Notes: a model not told the origin generated them from the sequence alone. A stretch of 64,000 nucleotides of DNA from Stygiolobus azoricus (GCF_009729035.1 NZ_CP045483.1:1-64000), one strand, 5' to 3'. Numbered from the stretch's first letter, positions 47,801-57,410 are shown. Numbers and translations: made by a program.

Positions 47801-48502
47801 CTAAATTTTCAAGTTAAACGCATTCCTAAAGTTATTCTGTATAATTTTTGATAACTCCTCTACATCTATATCCTTAAGCTGTGCCACGAATTGGATAGTG
47901 CTAATTATATCAGTAGGCTCTAGGAGCTTTCCCTTATATTCATAACCACCATCGCTTTCCGTTAGTAGGATCTCCACTGGAGCTTTTTCGATAAGCCTTC
48001 TGTGCTTCTGTTGAAACGTCACCGAAGGGTTAACGGTTAAGTAAAAACCAGCACCTTCAATGTCTTTCAGTAAGTCCTCTGGTCCTGAATACCAGTGGAA
48101 TATTGCCCTCTTAACGCCTCCATTAATTACTACGTTGAATGCTTCCCTCCACGCGTCTAAAGCATGAACATTAATCAACTTATCACTCTCAGCTGCCTTT
48201 CTCACAAAGAAAGTAAAATAGGAGAGCTGTAACTCCTTACTTGCTTTCGCAAATCTGTAATCCAACCCTACCTCTCCTATAAAATCCGCTTTATCTATTA
48301 ATTCTTCGATTTTCTCTAACTTTTCTTCATGAACTTTCCAAGGATGGATACCCACTCCAGTGAGTACGTTTTCTGACTTTAACGACAACGTTTCAACAGA
48401 AGAGGCATAATCCATGGATACTGCTGCAATCATAAATCCTTCATACTTTTTCTTAAGGTAGGAGTAATGGCAATGAGCGTCATAAAAACGCACTGCCTTC
48501 AT
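47801..48502 (-). CDS. TatD-like metal-dependent hydrolase
   Basis: The TIM-barrel metal ligands are visible: YDAHCHYSYL near the N terminus, IGEVGLDYRF, INVHALDAW, FHWYSG and LLTESDGG. TatD enzymes are DNases in bacteria, and archaeal members are general phosphodiesterase-type hydrolases. The protein has the typical 233-residue length. It lies in tandem with the SDR gene and a membrane-anchored protein, with no obvious shared pathway. Confidence 0.88.
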   Translation of the reverse strand: MKAVRFYDAHCHYSYLKKKYEGFMIAAVSMDYASSVETLSLKSENVLTGVGIHPWKVHEEKLEKIEELIDKADFIGEVGLDYRFAKASKELQLSYFTFFVRKAAESDKLINVHALDAWREAFNVVINGGVKRAIFHWYSGPEDLLKDIEGAGFYLTVNPSVTFQQKHRRLIEKAPVEILLTESDGGYEYKGKLLEPTDIISTIQFVAQLKDIDVEELSKIIQNNFRNAFNLKI

Positions 48503-48533
48503 AATTTAGATTGCGAAGATAAGGGATAAATAC

Positions 48534-49001
48534 CTAACTTGTATAAGAATACATTGTAACGTTTAGGTCTAGCTCTGAGGAGATGTTAAATATTTTAACT
48601 TCTAACGGTGATGAGATGTTGTATGCTTTAAAGTCCGAAAGCTTTACTCCCGTCTTGTTGTAGATTACATTTCCATCACTTATGTTTATTATTTCAATAG
48701 AGAAAGGCCCTTGAGAGTATGAGTGGATTTCTACGTTATACACTCCTGATAACGGGTTTACTTTGTATACGTATGTGAAATTGGAAGAGTTCGAATATAG
48801 TAAGAGAGTGAAACTCTTCTCGAGGAAGTGAGAATACCTGACTTCAGTTAAATTGTTAATAATTGTCATATACGTAGACACCTTTGAGGGTAGTGATATG
48901 ACTAGTTTATCTCCAATTACTTTTATGAAATGAAAGTATATACCAAAAGCTGTTAGCGAGGTTAAAATAACTAAGGTTATTCCAATTACTTTTCCTATCA
49001 T
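48534..49001 (-). CDS. Membrane-anchored extracellular protein, 155 aa
   Basis: Residues 5-28 form a signal anchor; the rest is a beta-rich extracellular domain with six to seven N-x-S/T sites (NNLT, NSSN, NISD, NKTG, NISS, NVTM). No family is recognised. Two further remnants of an IS and of a transporter follow downstream. Confidence 0.65.
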   Translation of the reverse strand: MIGKVIGITLVILTSLTAFGIYFHFIKVIGDKLVISLPSKVSTYMTIINNLTEVRYSHFLEKSFTLLLYSNSSNFTYVYKVNPLSGVYNVEIHSYSQGPFSIEIINISDGNVIYNKTGVKLSDFKAYNISSPLEVKIFNISSELDLNVTMYSYTS

Positions 49002-49118
49002 GAAAAAATTGGTTAAGCATGAATAGTTTATAAGTTAGACTTCACCTTATTACCAGCTTGATGCCATCTAATTAAGGAAAACGATTAATAAAGATGCATA
49101 CCCCATTATCATCCGTTT

Positions 49119-49165
49119 GTCCCTACACTTTCATTTTATTCATTTTATGTATCAAGTGTAGGGAC
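49119..49165. repeat. 12-bp perfect inverted repeat, possible IS/MITE end
   Basis: GTCCCTACACTT at 49119-49130 is followed, after 23 bases, by its exact reverse complement at 49154-49165. Together with the second hairpin at 49177-49203 and the TnpB-like remnant, it may mark the end of a mobile element or an RNA hairpin. Confidence 0.5.
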
Positions 49166-49172
49166 TCAGCCC

Positions 49173-49313
49173 TCAACCACCTACCAAGCTTAACAGTAGG
49201 TGGGTCATGGGACTCCTTCGAGCCAAAAGGCATTTGCTCACATCTCCGTGTAAGCCTGCAAGGCTTGGTGCAGTTCCAACATCGCCCAACTGGGTTTGGG
49301 CATCTCGTTCAAA
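49173..49313 (-). pseudogene. Probable C-terminal remnant of an IS605-type TnpB/OrfB
   Basis: A 46-codon stretch that ends in TGA at 49173 and has no start. It reads FERDAQTQLGDVGTAPSLAG and ends SLVGG, with the segment GLHGDVSKCLLARRSPM, a type of tail I associate with archaeal TnpB proteins. The assignment rests on memory of such tails and is tentative. Its 5' part and the rest of the element are missing, and the upstream side runs directly into an MFS fragment. Confidence 0.4.
49177..49203. repeat. 8-bp inverted repeat (hairpin) next to the IS remnant
   Basis: CCACCTAC and GTAGGTGG pair around an 11-base loop, overlapping the last codons of the TnpB-like remnant. Such subterminal hairpins are typical of IS200/IS605 ends. 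Confidence 0.4.
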
Positions 49314-49318
49314 TTAAT

Positions 49319-49568
49319 TCAGGATAAACGAACATAAAAGATTTCTATTATTACGAAAAAGGATTCAGCCCTCATATCGGCTATCCTACCGAAAACGTAA
49401 CCGCCAATTACCCTGAATATCAGACTTAAGGCAAATAGTAAAGTACTTGTCTCAGTATTAACTCCAAGGCATGTGGATAAGTCCGTGTAAACGTAAGTGA
49501 TTATCAGGAGATCGTATACATTACCAGCCCATGCGAAGACCGATTGTTGAGTGAATCCATTTTTGCAT
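49319..49568 (-). pseudogene. MFS transporter, N-terminal fragment
   Basis: In one frame (49319-49558) it encodes GFTQQSVFAWAGNVYDLLII, then TSTLLFALSLIFRVIGGYVF and GRIADMRAE, which matches the first helices and the loop-2 motif region of MFS sugar/organic-acid transporters. The sequence then runs out within 70 codons. A likely start ATG (49568) lies one base out of frame because of a run of A's. The truncated end is adjacent to the IS remnant, so an IS-linked deletion is likely. Confidence 0.6.
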
Positions 49569-49701
49569 GGTTATGCCTTTATTTATTGAAGTATTTTATT
49601 TTTAGAATTATAAAAATTGTAAACCATGTTTAAATATACAGTTACGCTTTATCTTTCTATTACCGATTAAAGATATATCTGACTAGCATAAAATTCGATA
49701 C

Positions 49702-51345
49702 GTGGAGATTGTAAAAAAAGAACCAGCGATAGCCAATATTTCACAATTACTCCTATTCATCGCGATGGAATTTGACGGAAGTAACGCATACCTTGAGTAT
49801 TACTATACGATTCCAGCACTCATACTACTATTCTTAAGCGGTGTACTCCTTATTAGTAATCTTAAAATTGATAATAAGAGAGCATATTATATAGCCCTTT
49901 CTGAATTATTTGCAGTTCCCGTAGTATATTTTGCAATAACTAGAAATGTAGTGTTCCTCATTCTTTACATACCTTTGCTCATAGGTTTTCATTACAAGTT
50001 ATTGAAAAAAATAACCCTCATTCTATTATTCGGAATCTCCCTCCTATTTTTACCTGATAGAACCTTTTTTGGTACTGACGAAATTATGATAGGTTACTAT
50101 TCTGCTTATTTGTTTATTCATCATCTAAACCCTTATAATTACTCTCTGACTTCTGATGTTTATTCATTCTATAATTTAACCTATGCCAAATATTTAATTG
50201 GAACCCCTTATACTACAGGAGGTTTTGTCACAAATCTAAATTACCCTTCACTTTTCTTCCTCATAGAGATTCCGACAGTTATACTAAATATATCACCAAA
50301 TTATGAAATTCTCATTTTTTACTTGTTAACAGGAGTTTTAATGTATTTAAATACCGATGAACTAACTTTTTTACTTTTCATATCTATATATTTACTAAAT
50401 TATAACTATCTTTTTTATTCTCTAGGTGGAGTGGATGATATTATCTGGGTATTTTTTGTGCTATTATCTATGACTGTGAAAAACGTGAAGTTGAAAGGAG
50501 TTCTTTACGGGTTATCAATTTCGTATAAGCAAGATCCATTAATCATACTTCCATTTTACTTGTTACATCTAGGTAAAGACAGGATTAAATTCTTATTGTT
50601 CGCAGGAGTTACTTTTCTATTAATTAATGCATATTTCATTTACCTGTCTCCATTTTTATTCTTGAATGACTTGCTGACCCCCCTAAAGGGAGGATTGATA
50701 CAAATCGGCTACGGAATAGACGTAATTTCTATAACTGGGTTATATTACCTGTACCCGACTTTTTTCGCAATTGCCTCAATTCTGATACTAGTTGTTGGGT
50801 TATTGACTCATAAAAGATGGTACGGTGTAGTATATTTGTCATTCTTGTTCTTTTATAGGGTCTTATGGAATTACTTAATGTATTGGCCATTATTTTCTTA
50901 TGTAAACTCCTTCGAAAATAACAAACTCCTTTCCTTAAATACGAAGAAAGTCAGAAGAGTACTCTTTGCTTTGACAATTTTAATTCTTCTCACATTAGGT
51001 ATCTATTTCCATTTTAATTTTCTTTATTACCAAAATTCAATTCACATGAAAGTCATCAAAGTTTTCGAGAAAGATGGTTACGTGTTTGCGTTCCTTTTAA
51101 ACGTATCATTCTACGGTAATGGATTAATCCTACCCCACTTCAGGATACTCCAAGACTCTCCTACAATATCTGCCAACGGACTTTTATGGTGTTCTAATTC
51201 AACTATTTTGAAGAAGGGAGGGTCAGAGATTGTATACGTGTATGCCCCATATAATTTTCTCTATATAAATATAAATAATACAAAAACCATTGAAATAAAT
51301 GCATATTATTCAAATTATCAGGGATACGAACTATTAAACTTTTAA
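49702..51345 (+). CDS. GT87/DUF2029-like membrane glycosyltransferase, 547 aa
   Basis: About 12-13 transmembrane segments. The first extracellular loop has the pattern TDEIMIGYYSAYLF...HHLNPY, which resembles the Asp-containing D...G..PY motif of GT-C glycosyltransferases in the GT87/DUF2029 group, such as polyprenyl-phosphomannose-dependent enzymes; a middle motif SYKQDPLIILPF also fits. It ends with a non-membrane domain. The likely role is transfer of a sugar from a lipid carrier on the outside of the cell. The nearby 866-residue protein has two copies of the same module. Start GTG at 49702; no good SD. Confidence 0.7.
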   Translation: MEIVKKEPAIANISQLLLFIAMEFDGSNAYLEYYYTIPALILLFLSGVLLISNLKIDNKRAYYIALSELFAVPVVYFAITRNVVFLILYIPLLIGFHYKLLKKITLILLFGISLLFLPDRTFFGTDEIMIGYYSAYLFIHHLNPYNYSLTSDVYSFYNLTYAKYLIGTPYTTGGFVTNLNYPSLFFLIEIPTVILNISPNYEILIFYLLTGVLMYLNTDELTFLLFISIYLLNYNYLFYSLGGVDDIIWVFFVLLSMTVKNVKLKGVLYGLSISYKQDPLIILPFYLLHLGKDRIKFLLFAGVTFLLINAYFIYLSPFLFLNDLLTPLKGGLIQIGYGIDVISITGLYYLYPTFFAIASILILVVGLLTHKRWYGVVYLSFLFFYRVLWNYLMYWPLFSYVNSFENNKLLSLNTKKVRRVLFALTILILLTLGIYFHFNFLYYQNSIHMKVIKVFEKDGYVFAFLLNVSFYGNGLILPHFRILQDSPTISANGLLWCSNSTILKKGGSEIVYVYAPYNFLYININNTKTIEINAYYSNYQGYELLNF

Positions 51346-51347
51346 AC

Positions 51348-51372
51348 TTGCTTATAAGCAAAAATTAATTTT
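51348..51372. terminator. Two adjacent perfect palindromes after the GT gene
   Basis: TTGCTTATAAGCAA (51348-51361) is followed by AAAATTAATTTT (51361-51372), just downstream of the stop codon at 51345. They could form hairpins for termination or serve as operators; both functions are open. Confidence 0.4.
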
Positions 51373-51487
51373 TGTTCTTAATCTATAAATTTATCCTAAT
51401 TTTTGCTTAAAATTTCATAATATTATAACTAGAGAGTATTGGAAAAATCATATATAGTATAATACTATCAACGATTCATGAGCCGGA

Positions 51488-54088
51488 TTGAATAATAAGG
51501 CTATGATAACTTTTATGATATTTCTCTCTCTAGGAATGATGGCGCTAAGTGTAATCATTTACTACAACGTAGGAACGTATGTTTACGTAGGAAATTACAA
51601 TGGTTGGCCATTATATTGGTACTTCCCGTTCATGCCTTCAGTAGTATTCTCGATACTAGCATTCATTATTAGCATAGCCTTAATTTTCTTGTCCTTAAGG
51701 CCTAAAGAGAGCGTGTTTAAACTTTCCGTACTCGTTACTTTCTTATTTATTCTCATAAGCTTGTTAGTAGTCAGATTCGCTTTTGGCTTTACACCGGAAA
51801 AAATTATGTTAGAACTACCCTCTCCTACAGACGCACAGATGATACAGTTACTTGCAGCTAAGTCATTACTCGAGGGTCATAATCCATATACACAAGATTA
51901 TGAAGCACAGATGCTTTCATCTTTAGCCCCTCAACAGTACACGTGGATCTTTAAACAAGGGACTAGTAATTATACACCTTCTAATATAATCGGTTTTGTC
52001 CACTGTTTTGATTACCTCCCTTCAGCCGCTCTATATTACCTACCTGCCGTAGCCTTCAGTATTCCGGCGAACGTGTATAATTCAGGTATCCTAGCCCTTA
52101 GTTCTGCTTTAATTTTCCATAAACTGAAAGGAAAAAACAAGATTCTCTTCTCGTTACTAATCTCATCGTTTATGTTCACGTATTTCGCTCCTCTTCTATT
52201 ATATAGGAATACTCCAGGCTGGATAGTACCATTTATCGTGGCAATTCTCTTTCCGGAAAACCCCTTACTCTCTGGGATCATGCTTGCTTGGGCATCAACT
52301 TATAGGCTTTACGTGTTGATTTTCACCATATTTTACCTCATTTTGCTCTGGAAGGAGGGATATAACGTAAAAAGTGTGCTGAAATATGGTTTAATCACCG
52401 CCGTAGTCTTAGATCTTCCTTTTATCCTACTTAATCCTCAGGCATTCTGGAGGGATAACTTACTCCCTTTCATAGCAAATTTTAGGCCTTATGACGGAGG
52501 TCCTGGACTAATTTCTTTGTCCTATTTAGGGATAGACGTTACAAAGGCATGGTCTTTCGTCGGTTTAATCATAACTTTAGTTATCGGCTTGATCTTATCC
52601 TTAAGGTATTATAATACGCTGAGATACGCCATTCTGGTCTTTCCTATAATATCATTTTTCTTTTATTATAGACCTTTACCGTCTTATTATATGTACTTCT
52701 TGCCGTTGATATTATTAGCTTACGTATTCATTGTGGAGAGAGGAGAGCTATCACTGGACTTACCGGAGTTAGCTTTAACAAGAATCTCTGCCTACTCTGT
52801 CATCTTAGGGTTATTATCTATAGTATACATGTACGGAGTCTACACCTTTGGATTAATCTCTAATATACAAATTGCTTTTGCTCTTTTTGCCTTATTCATT
52901 AGCAGTCCTTTAGTGGTATACTTCCGAAACCTAATTTTCAAGATCTCTCCGTATTTGCTGTTCGTAATCATCCTCTCCTTATCAACTTTAGTCCTATTAC
53001 TCATACCTTCTGAACTTCACGGTACGAATTTCATAGTAATGGGGCACGGCTACATGGGGGACGCAATGCTACTCCCTGATCTGGCTTCTCAAAGTATAAT
53101 AAACGGTGTAAATCCTTACATTTGTAATTATTCACAAGAAATGAATTCCTTACCTTATTTCGGTTCACTTTATGAAGTATTTCAATACTCTAACAACGAT
53201 GTTATTAACATTTCACAATTACATGCATCTAAGGTTTTTACACCCTATTATACACCTAATGGGACTTACTATTATTATGGCCTACCCACCCAAAACGTAA
53301 CTTTTTATGATTACCCTCCGGTAACTGCGTTATTCCTAGTTCCAGCCCATCTATTTAATATACCTATAAGCTTGTGGGAACTCTTACTTTACGTAATTGC
53401 TGTTTCCTTAATTTTCTTAAAGTTCGTGAGGAGAGGAGATTGGGAGAAAGCATTAATCTTAACTTTAATCCTAATGTCAGGATATTTCGTCTCATCTTAC
53501 GGATTCGTGTTTCTAGTGGACTCCAATTCGTGGATAGTTTTAATAATTCTGGGCTTGACATTCTACGAGTCCCCTTTAATTTTCGGATTGTTTACTGGGA
53601 TGGCTGTAGATTCAATTCCCCAAGCTATACTACTCTTTCCTTACCTGCTCATCTACTTAAACACTAAATTCGGCAGGAACTACGTAAAGCGCTTTCTAAT
53701 TACTTCAATAGCTATCTCGACATTAATACTCTTACCTTTCGTTATAACCTATCCTAAGTCACTCTATCTCATGTTATTTCCAGTCCTTGCTAAATTACCA
53801 ATGGTTGGCATAGGTATAGTTACAATAATAGGTATTTTCGTCTTTCATACGATCTGGCCTTTACCTCTATTCAAGCCTATACCTTACATTACGTTGGCTA
53901 TAACGTTAATATTCACCTACATTTTTAGGAAGAGGTTAGAGGAGGTCAGCTTAATGATTCCCATATACGTGATATTGACTTTTACCAGAAGTTACCCAGA
54001 ATATTTAATATATTATCCATATATTGCATTCCTTGTTTGGCTAACAACTGAGGAAATAACAAGGAAATATAAAATAAAAGTTGGATAA
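51488..54088 (+). CDS. Tandemly duplicated GT87-like membrane glycosyltransferase, 866 aa
   Basis: Two copies of one membrane module are present. Copy 1 has SPTDAQMIQLLAAKSL and GHNPYTQDY (Asp near residue 115); copy 2 has YMGDAMLLPDLASQSI and GVNPYICNY (Asp near 525). Other pairs are FDYLPSAALYYLPAVAFSIP/YDYPPVTALFLVPAHLFNIP, and GWIVPFIVAILFPENPLL/SWIVLIILGLTFYESPLI. About 20 or more transmembrane helices are expected. Each half keeps the acidic loop residue, so both may be active. Start is TTG at 51488 or ATG at 51503. A very short ATG frame begins at 51478 and overlaps it. Confidence 0.75.
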   Translation: MNNKAMITFMIFLSLGMMALSVIIYYNVGTYVYVGNYNGWPLYWYFPFMPSVVFSILAFIISIALIFLSLRPKESVFKLSVLVTFLFILISLLVVRFAFGFTPEKIMLELPSPTDAQMIQLLAAKSLLEGHNPYTQDYEAQMLSSLAPQQYTWIFKQGTSNYTPSNIIGFVHCFDYLPSAALYYLPAVAFSIPANVYNSGILALSSALIFHKLKGKNKILFSLLISSFMFTYFAPLLLYRNTPGWIVPFIVAILFPENPLLSGIMLAWASTYRLYVLIFTIFYLILLWKEGYNVKSVLKYGLITAVVLDLPFILLNPQAFWRDNLLPFIANFRPYDGGPGLISLSYLGIDVTKAWSFVGLIITLVIGLILSLRYYNTLRYAILVFPIISFFFYYRPLPSYYMYFLPLILLAYVFIVERGELSLDLPELALTRISAYSVILGLLSIVYMYGVYTFGLISNIQIAFALFALFISSPLVVYFRNLIFKISPYLLFVIILSLSTLVLLLIPSELHGTNFIVMGHGYMGDAMLLPDLASQSIINGVNPYICNYSQEMNSLPYFGSLYEVFQYSNNDVINISQLHASKVFTPYYTPNGTYYYYGLPTQNVTFYDYPPVTALFLVPAHLFNIPISLWELLLYVIAVSLIFLKFVRRGDWEKALILTLILMSGYFVSSYGFVFLVDSNSWIVLIILGLTFYESPLIFGLFTGMAVDSIPQAILLFPYLLIYLNTKFGRNYVKRFLITSIAISTLILLPFVITYPKSLYLMLFPVLAKLPMVGIGIVTIIGIFVFHTIWPLPLFKPIPYITLAITLIFTYIFRKRLEEVSLMIPIYVILTFTRSYPEYLIYYPYIAFLVWLTTEEITRKYKIKVG

Positions 54089-54094
54089 AAAACT

Positions 54095-55528
54095 TCAGGT
54101 AGCTAAGGGCTTTACTTTTTCCCTTCTCTCCACAACGAACTTGTAGTTTTTAGTGAACATAGAACCCAACAATGTAAGCAACATCATCGTGAAACCGAAT
54201 AAGGCAATGTAATTAAATGCGGTAGATGATGGTACATATCCCATTACTAGTATGTGATTATTAATCATGAAAATTATAGGGACTTGATATGATTGCATTA
54301 GACTAGTAGCGACGACGGGACCTGCTGCTCCTCCTATCGTCCTTAGTAGAGTGTTCATGCCCATTCCAGTAGTTCTATACTGGTCAGGTAGTGATAAAGC
54401 TACCATATTTACTAGTGGGAGTATTACCGCTACAAGTCCTAAAGATGATAAGAAGCCGTCAAGTAAAACTTCTTGTGGCGTAGCCCTATAAGTCATTAGC
54501 AAGATGTAAGCTATCATTGTGAGCAAACTACCTGTGACCAATAGAGGTTTAGGACCTATTTTAGGCATCATCCTGCCGAAAATAGGTCCGAATATAACCA
54601 TACCTAACGCTACCGGAGACATCAATAGACCTGACTGTATTATTGAAAGACCTAGACCGTTAGGTTGGGGAAGTTGTGCATAATAAACAAGAAATATAAA
54701 CACAGTGAACATACCCACACCGGATATTAATCCCACAATGTTAGCTACAGCGAAATTCCTTATCGTAAATAAGTCCAGTTTGAGTAACGGTTCTTTAGCT
54801 CTCATTTCGTAAAGAATAAAAGTCGTATAGAATACGAATGATAATAGAAGAAGTATCAAGTTTTCAGGATTTTCCCATCCCAATGTAGGTATCTCCGTTA
54901 TGTATACGAGTAACATTACCGTCCCAAGTCCTATTAGAGATGCTCCTACATAATCAACTGCTTCTTTAATTCTATTCCCGGTATGAGGCAAGTACTTTAA
55001 TGATATTACGAAGATTATCAGTGACAAAATAGCCGCTGTGTGGAAAGCATAAGGCCAACCAAGATCCTCTACCACATAAGACCCTATTAGGAGACCTAGG
55101 GCAGGTCCTATACCAATAGTTGCACTTAGAATAGATTGTGCGAATGCTACCTTTTCTTTAGGGAATAAATCAGTCACTATTGCTATGGCAATGGGGAACA
55201 TGGAAAATCCTACACCTTGTATAGCCCTAGCCCCTATAAGAACCCAAATATTAGGCGAAAACCCTGCAATAAAAACAGCAACTATGTAGAAACCTATTGC
55301 TATTATATACATTTTCTTCTTCCCATAAGTATCGGCTAACTTACCCATTAAGGGAGAAGTGGCTGCGGCAACAATCATATAAGCAGAGGTTATCCAGCCT
55401 GCCAGAGTAGTGGAGATAGAGAAATCTTGTTCAATAGTGGGTAATGCTGGTATTACCATCGTCTCGACGTAATTAACAATTAAAAGCATAGCTGATAGAA
55501 TAAGAAGAGTCCTAGATCTGATGTCCAT
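54095..55528 (-). CDS. MFS multidrug exporter (DHA2/EmrB-like), 477 aa
   Basis: About 14 transmembrane helices. Motif C-like and motif A are visible: [13 protein letters not shown] (loop 2-3), [14 protein letters not shown], and [22 protein letters not shown]. This is the EmrB/QacA subfamily of proton-driven exporters. It lies on the opposite strand between the GT genes, with its 3' end 6 bases from the end of the 866-residue gene. The substrate cannot be read. Its presence inside the glycosyltransferase group may be accidental. Confidence 0.9.
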   Translation of the reverse strand: MDIRSRTLLILSAMLLIVNYVETMVIPALPTIEQDFSISTTLAGWITSAYMIVAAATSPLMGKLADTYGKKKMYIIAIGFYIVAVFIAGFSPNIWVLIGARAIQGVGFSMFPIAIAIVTDLFPKEKVAFAQSILSATIGIGPALGLLIGSYVVEDLGWPYAFHTAAILSLIIFVISLKYLPHTGNRIKEAVDYVGASLIGLGTVMLLVYITEIPTLGWENPENLILLLLSFVFYTTFILYEMRAKEPLLKLDLFTIRNFAVANIVGLISGVGMFTVFIFLVYYAQLPQPNGLGLSIIQSGLLMSPVALGMVIFGPIFGRMMPKIGPKPLLVTGSLLTMIAYILLMTYRATPQEVLLDGFLSSLGLVAVILPLVNMVALSLPDQYRTTGMGMNTLLRTIGGAAGPVVATSLMQSYQVPIIFMINNHILVMGYVPSSTAFNYIALFGFTMMLLTLLGSMFTKNYKFVVERREKVKPLAT

Positions 55529-55580
55529 AAAAATGGAGTCTGAGTGTCAATATAAAAAAGTTTCGATATATCTTTTTACC

Positions 55581-56351
55581 TTAACTCCAAAGGTAGTCTA
55601 CTCCTACTTTATCAAGTGATTTTAACCAATTGATAAACTTCTTCACGTTTTCACCTTCAAAAATAGCACCGTGTTGCGGTGCTATGACTTCTATATCAAG
55701 TTTCTCCATAATTCCGATAAGGTGGTCTAATGCTTTCTTATGTGCTAAATATCTCCTATGAAATCCCTCCATATATTTCACATGTTCTTCAAAATTCTGA
55801 ACTATAAGGTACCACTTACCTTCGGGGAACGCAGCTGCACCGAGATCTCCTGAAAAGTAGACTTTAGACTTCACATCATAATAGTGAAAATTTCCAGGTG
55901 AGTGGATAAAGTGGGCTGGAATAGCTCTAATTTCTGAGTTGCCTAACTTAATACTCGTTCCCTCATCTGGTATAACAACTATCCTGCCCTTTACATCTAC
56001 CCCCAGATGAGGTAAGAATCTCTCCCACAAAGCCGATACGTATATAGTAGCGTTAGGAGCCATATCCATCCAGAGGTTGAGAGAACCTATCACGTCCGGA
56101 TCTTGATGGGAGAACAGTATATACTTTATATTCTCTGGTTTCACAAACTCACTAACATTTTGGAACACCCTTTCGAACACGAAGTAGCCTCCAGGATCTA
56201 ATAATGCTCCCTGATCCCCATCTACAATTAAGTACTGGTTAGTGAGAATACCTTTCTCGAATTCCGATTCATCTAAACCTAGCCAAACAAACTTATGATC
56301 CTTCTCCTCGTAGATGACGTAAGGTTTATGTACCCTTAAATTTTTACTCAT
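55581..56351 (-). CDS. Metallo-beta-lactamase-fold, flavodiiron/ODP-like protein, 256 aa
   Basis: The metal-ligand series is readable: FSHQDPDVIGS (H-x-D-x-D instead of HxExDH), AHFIHSPGNFHYYD (His), YFSGDLG (Asp) and PQHGAIFEG (His). This fits the diiron oxygen-reductase or ODP-type domain without the flavodoxin domain. The usual second position of the HxExDH motif, His84, is Val here. It may sense or reduce oxygen or NO. It is transcribed in the same direction as the MFS exporter, 50 bases away. Confidence 0.8.
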   Translation of the reverse strand: MSKNLRVHKPYVIYEEKDHKFVWLGLDESEFEKGILTNQYLIVDGDQGALLDPGGYFVFERVFQNVSEFVKPENIKYILFSHQDPDVIGSLNLWMDMAPNATIYVSALWERFLPHLGVDVKGRIVVIPDEGTSIKLGNSEIRAIPAHFIHSPGNFHYYDVKSKVYFSGDLGAAAFPEGKWYLIVQNFEEHVKYMEGFHRRYLAHKKALDHLIGIMEKLDIEVIAPQHGAIFEGENVKKFINWLKSLDKVGVDYLWS

Positions 56352-56626
56352 ATTATGAATTAAAGCGTCTAACTTACTATATTAATCTATATGAAATAAC
56401 TTTTGAATAAGTCGCTATAAGTACTTTCTTTTTAACGTTTAAAATATATAAACACGATTATTTCTTATGTTAAGCTCTGTTTATGCTTACTTATAATTCA
56501 TATTGAAATATAGCAAATGTATTACTAATAAGCTTAAGATAGAGGTATAAACTTAACTGAACCAAACTCAAAGAGAATCAGAAATTCTTATATAGATTGT
56601 GATAATATTGTTTAATCAATACTATC
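56352..56626. other. 275-base gap between divergent genes
   Basis: No reading frame is convincing. A TATA element tcttatatag at 56585-56594 lies about 36 bases before the GT2 start, giving a leader of roughly 10 bases. Several oligo-A/T runs around 56430-56455 may serve the minus-strand gene. Confidence 0.5.
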
Positions 56627-57361
56627 ATGATCTCCATAATAATTCCAGCATACAATGAGGAGAAGAGAATAGATAAAGCGCTAAAAGAACTTACGTCGAG
56701 ATTCCCTAACTCCCAGATCATAGTGATATTTGAAGGTAACGATAAGACACCAGAGATCGTTAAGAGATATAGAAATGCCGCCATAGAAATAAATAGGATA
56801 AGGTTAGGCAAAGGGGGATCCTTAAAGAAGGGGATACAACTCTCGAGCACAGAAAAAGTTCTGCTTATAGATGCCGACATACCAGTCCCTTTGTCTAAAA
56901 TAGATGAAATGACCAAAGTCAACGCAGACCTTGTGATAATAAACAGAGTGTTTAAAAACCAAACGAAACTAAGGAGGTTCCTTCACGGTGGTTTCAAATT
57001 CTTAGTGAAGTTGTTCTTCCCCTCTCTCCGGGAAATTAAGGACTTCCAGGCCGGGATGAAACTAGTAAGGAGAGATAGTGCATTAAAAGTTTTGGACGAA
57101 CTAATTATTAACGACTTTTTATTCGATATTAACTTGATCTATGCCTTTAAGAGAAGGGGGTTTAAGATAGTTCAAATAACAGCCGAGTACATACATGACG
57201 ATATTAACAGTAAGATATCTAAGTCGTTATTAAAAGTCATCATATTGATGTTTCTGTCCCTCATTAAGCTTAGAGTTTACTACTCGCCTTTTCGAAATGT
57301 TATTTATACTAGACCGTTCTTATACATACAATCTAAAATTCTCGAGTTACTAAGACCGTAA
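56627..57361 (+). CDS. GT2 glycosyltransferase, dolichyl-phosphate sugar synthase-like
   Basis: The N-terminal IIIPAYNEEKRIDKALKE and the LGKGGSLKKGI segment with LIDADIPVPL are typical of dolichol-phosphate glucose/mannose synthases (Alg5/DPM1 type). These attach a sugar from an NDP-sugar to a polyprenyl phosphate in the cytoplasm, making donors for GT-C enzymes. The C terminus has a hydrophobic segment (residues ~200-215). It precedes a GT-C-like gene by about 50 bases; the pair would supply and use the lipid-linked donor. Confidence 0.85.
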   Translation: MISIIIPAYNEEKRIDKALKELTSRFPNSQIIVIFEGNDKTPEIVKRYRNAAIEINRIRLGKGGSLKKGIQLSSTEKVLLIDADIPVPLSKIDEMTKVNADLVIINRVFKNQTKLRRFLHGGFKFLVKLFFPSLREIKDFQAGMKLVRRDSALKVLDELIINDFLFDINLIYAFKRRGFKIVQITAEYIHDDINSKISKSLLKVIILMFLSLIKLRVYYSPFRNVIYTRPFLYIQSKILELLRP

Positions 57362-57410
57362 AGGGTAAGTGGTAATAATTTTATTACGTAGTTGAAGTCA
57401 AGACTTATGT

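Noticed and set aside
49094-49327. Plus-strand frame of 77 codons
   Set aside because: It is the reverse of the TnpB-like remnant and hairpins; composition is not protein-like.
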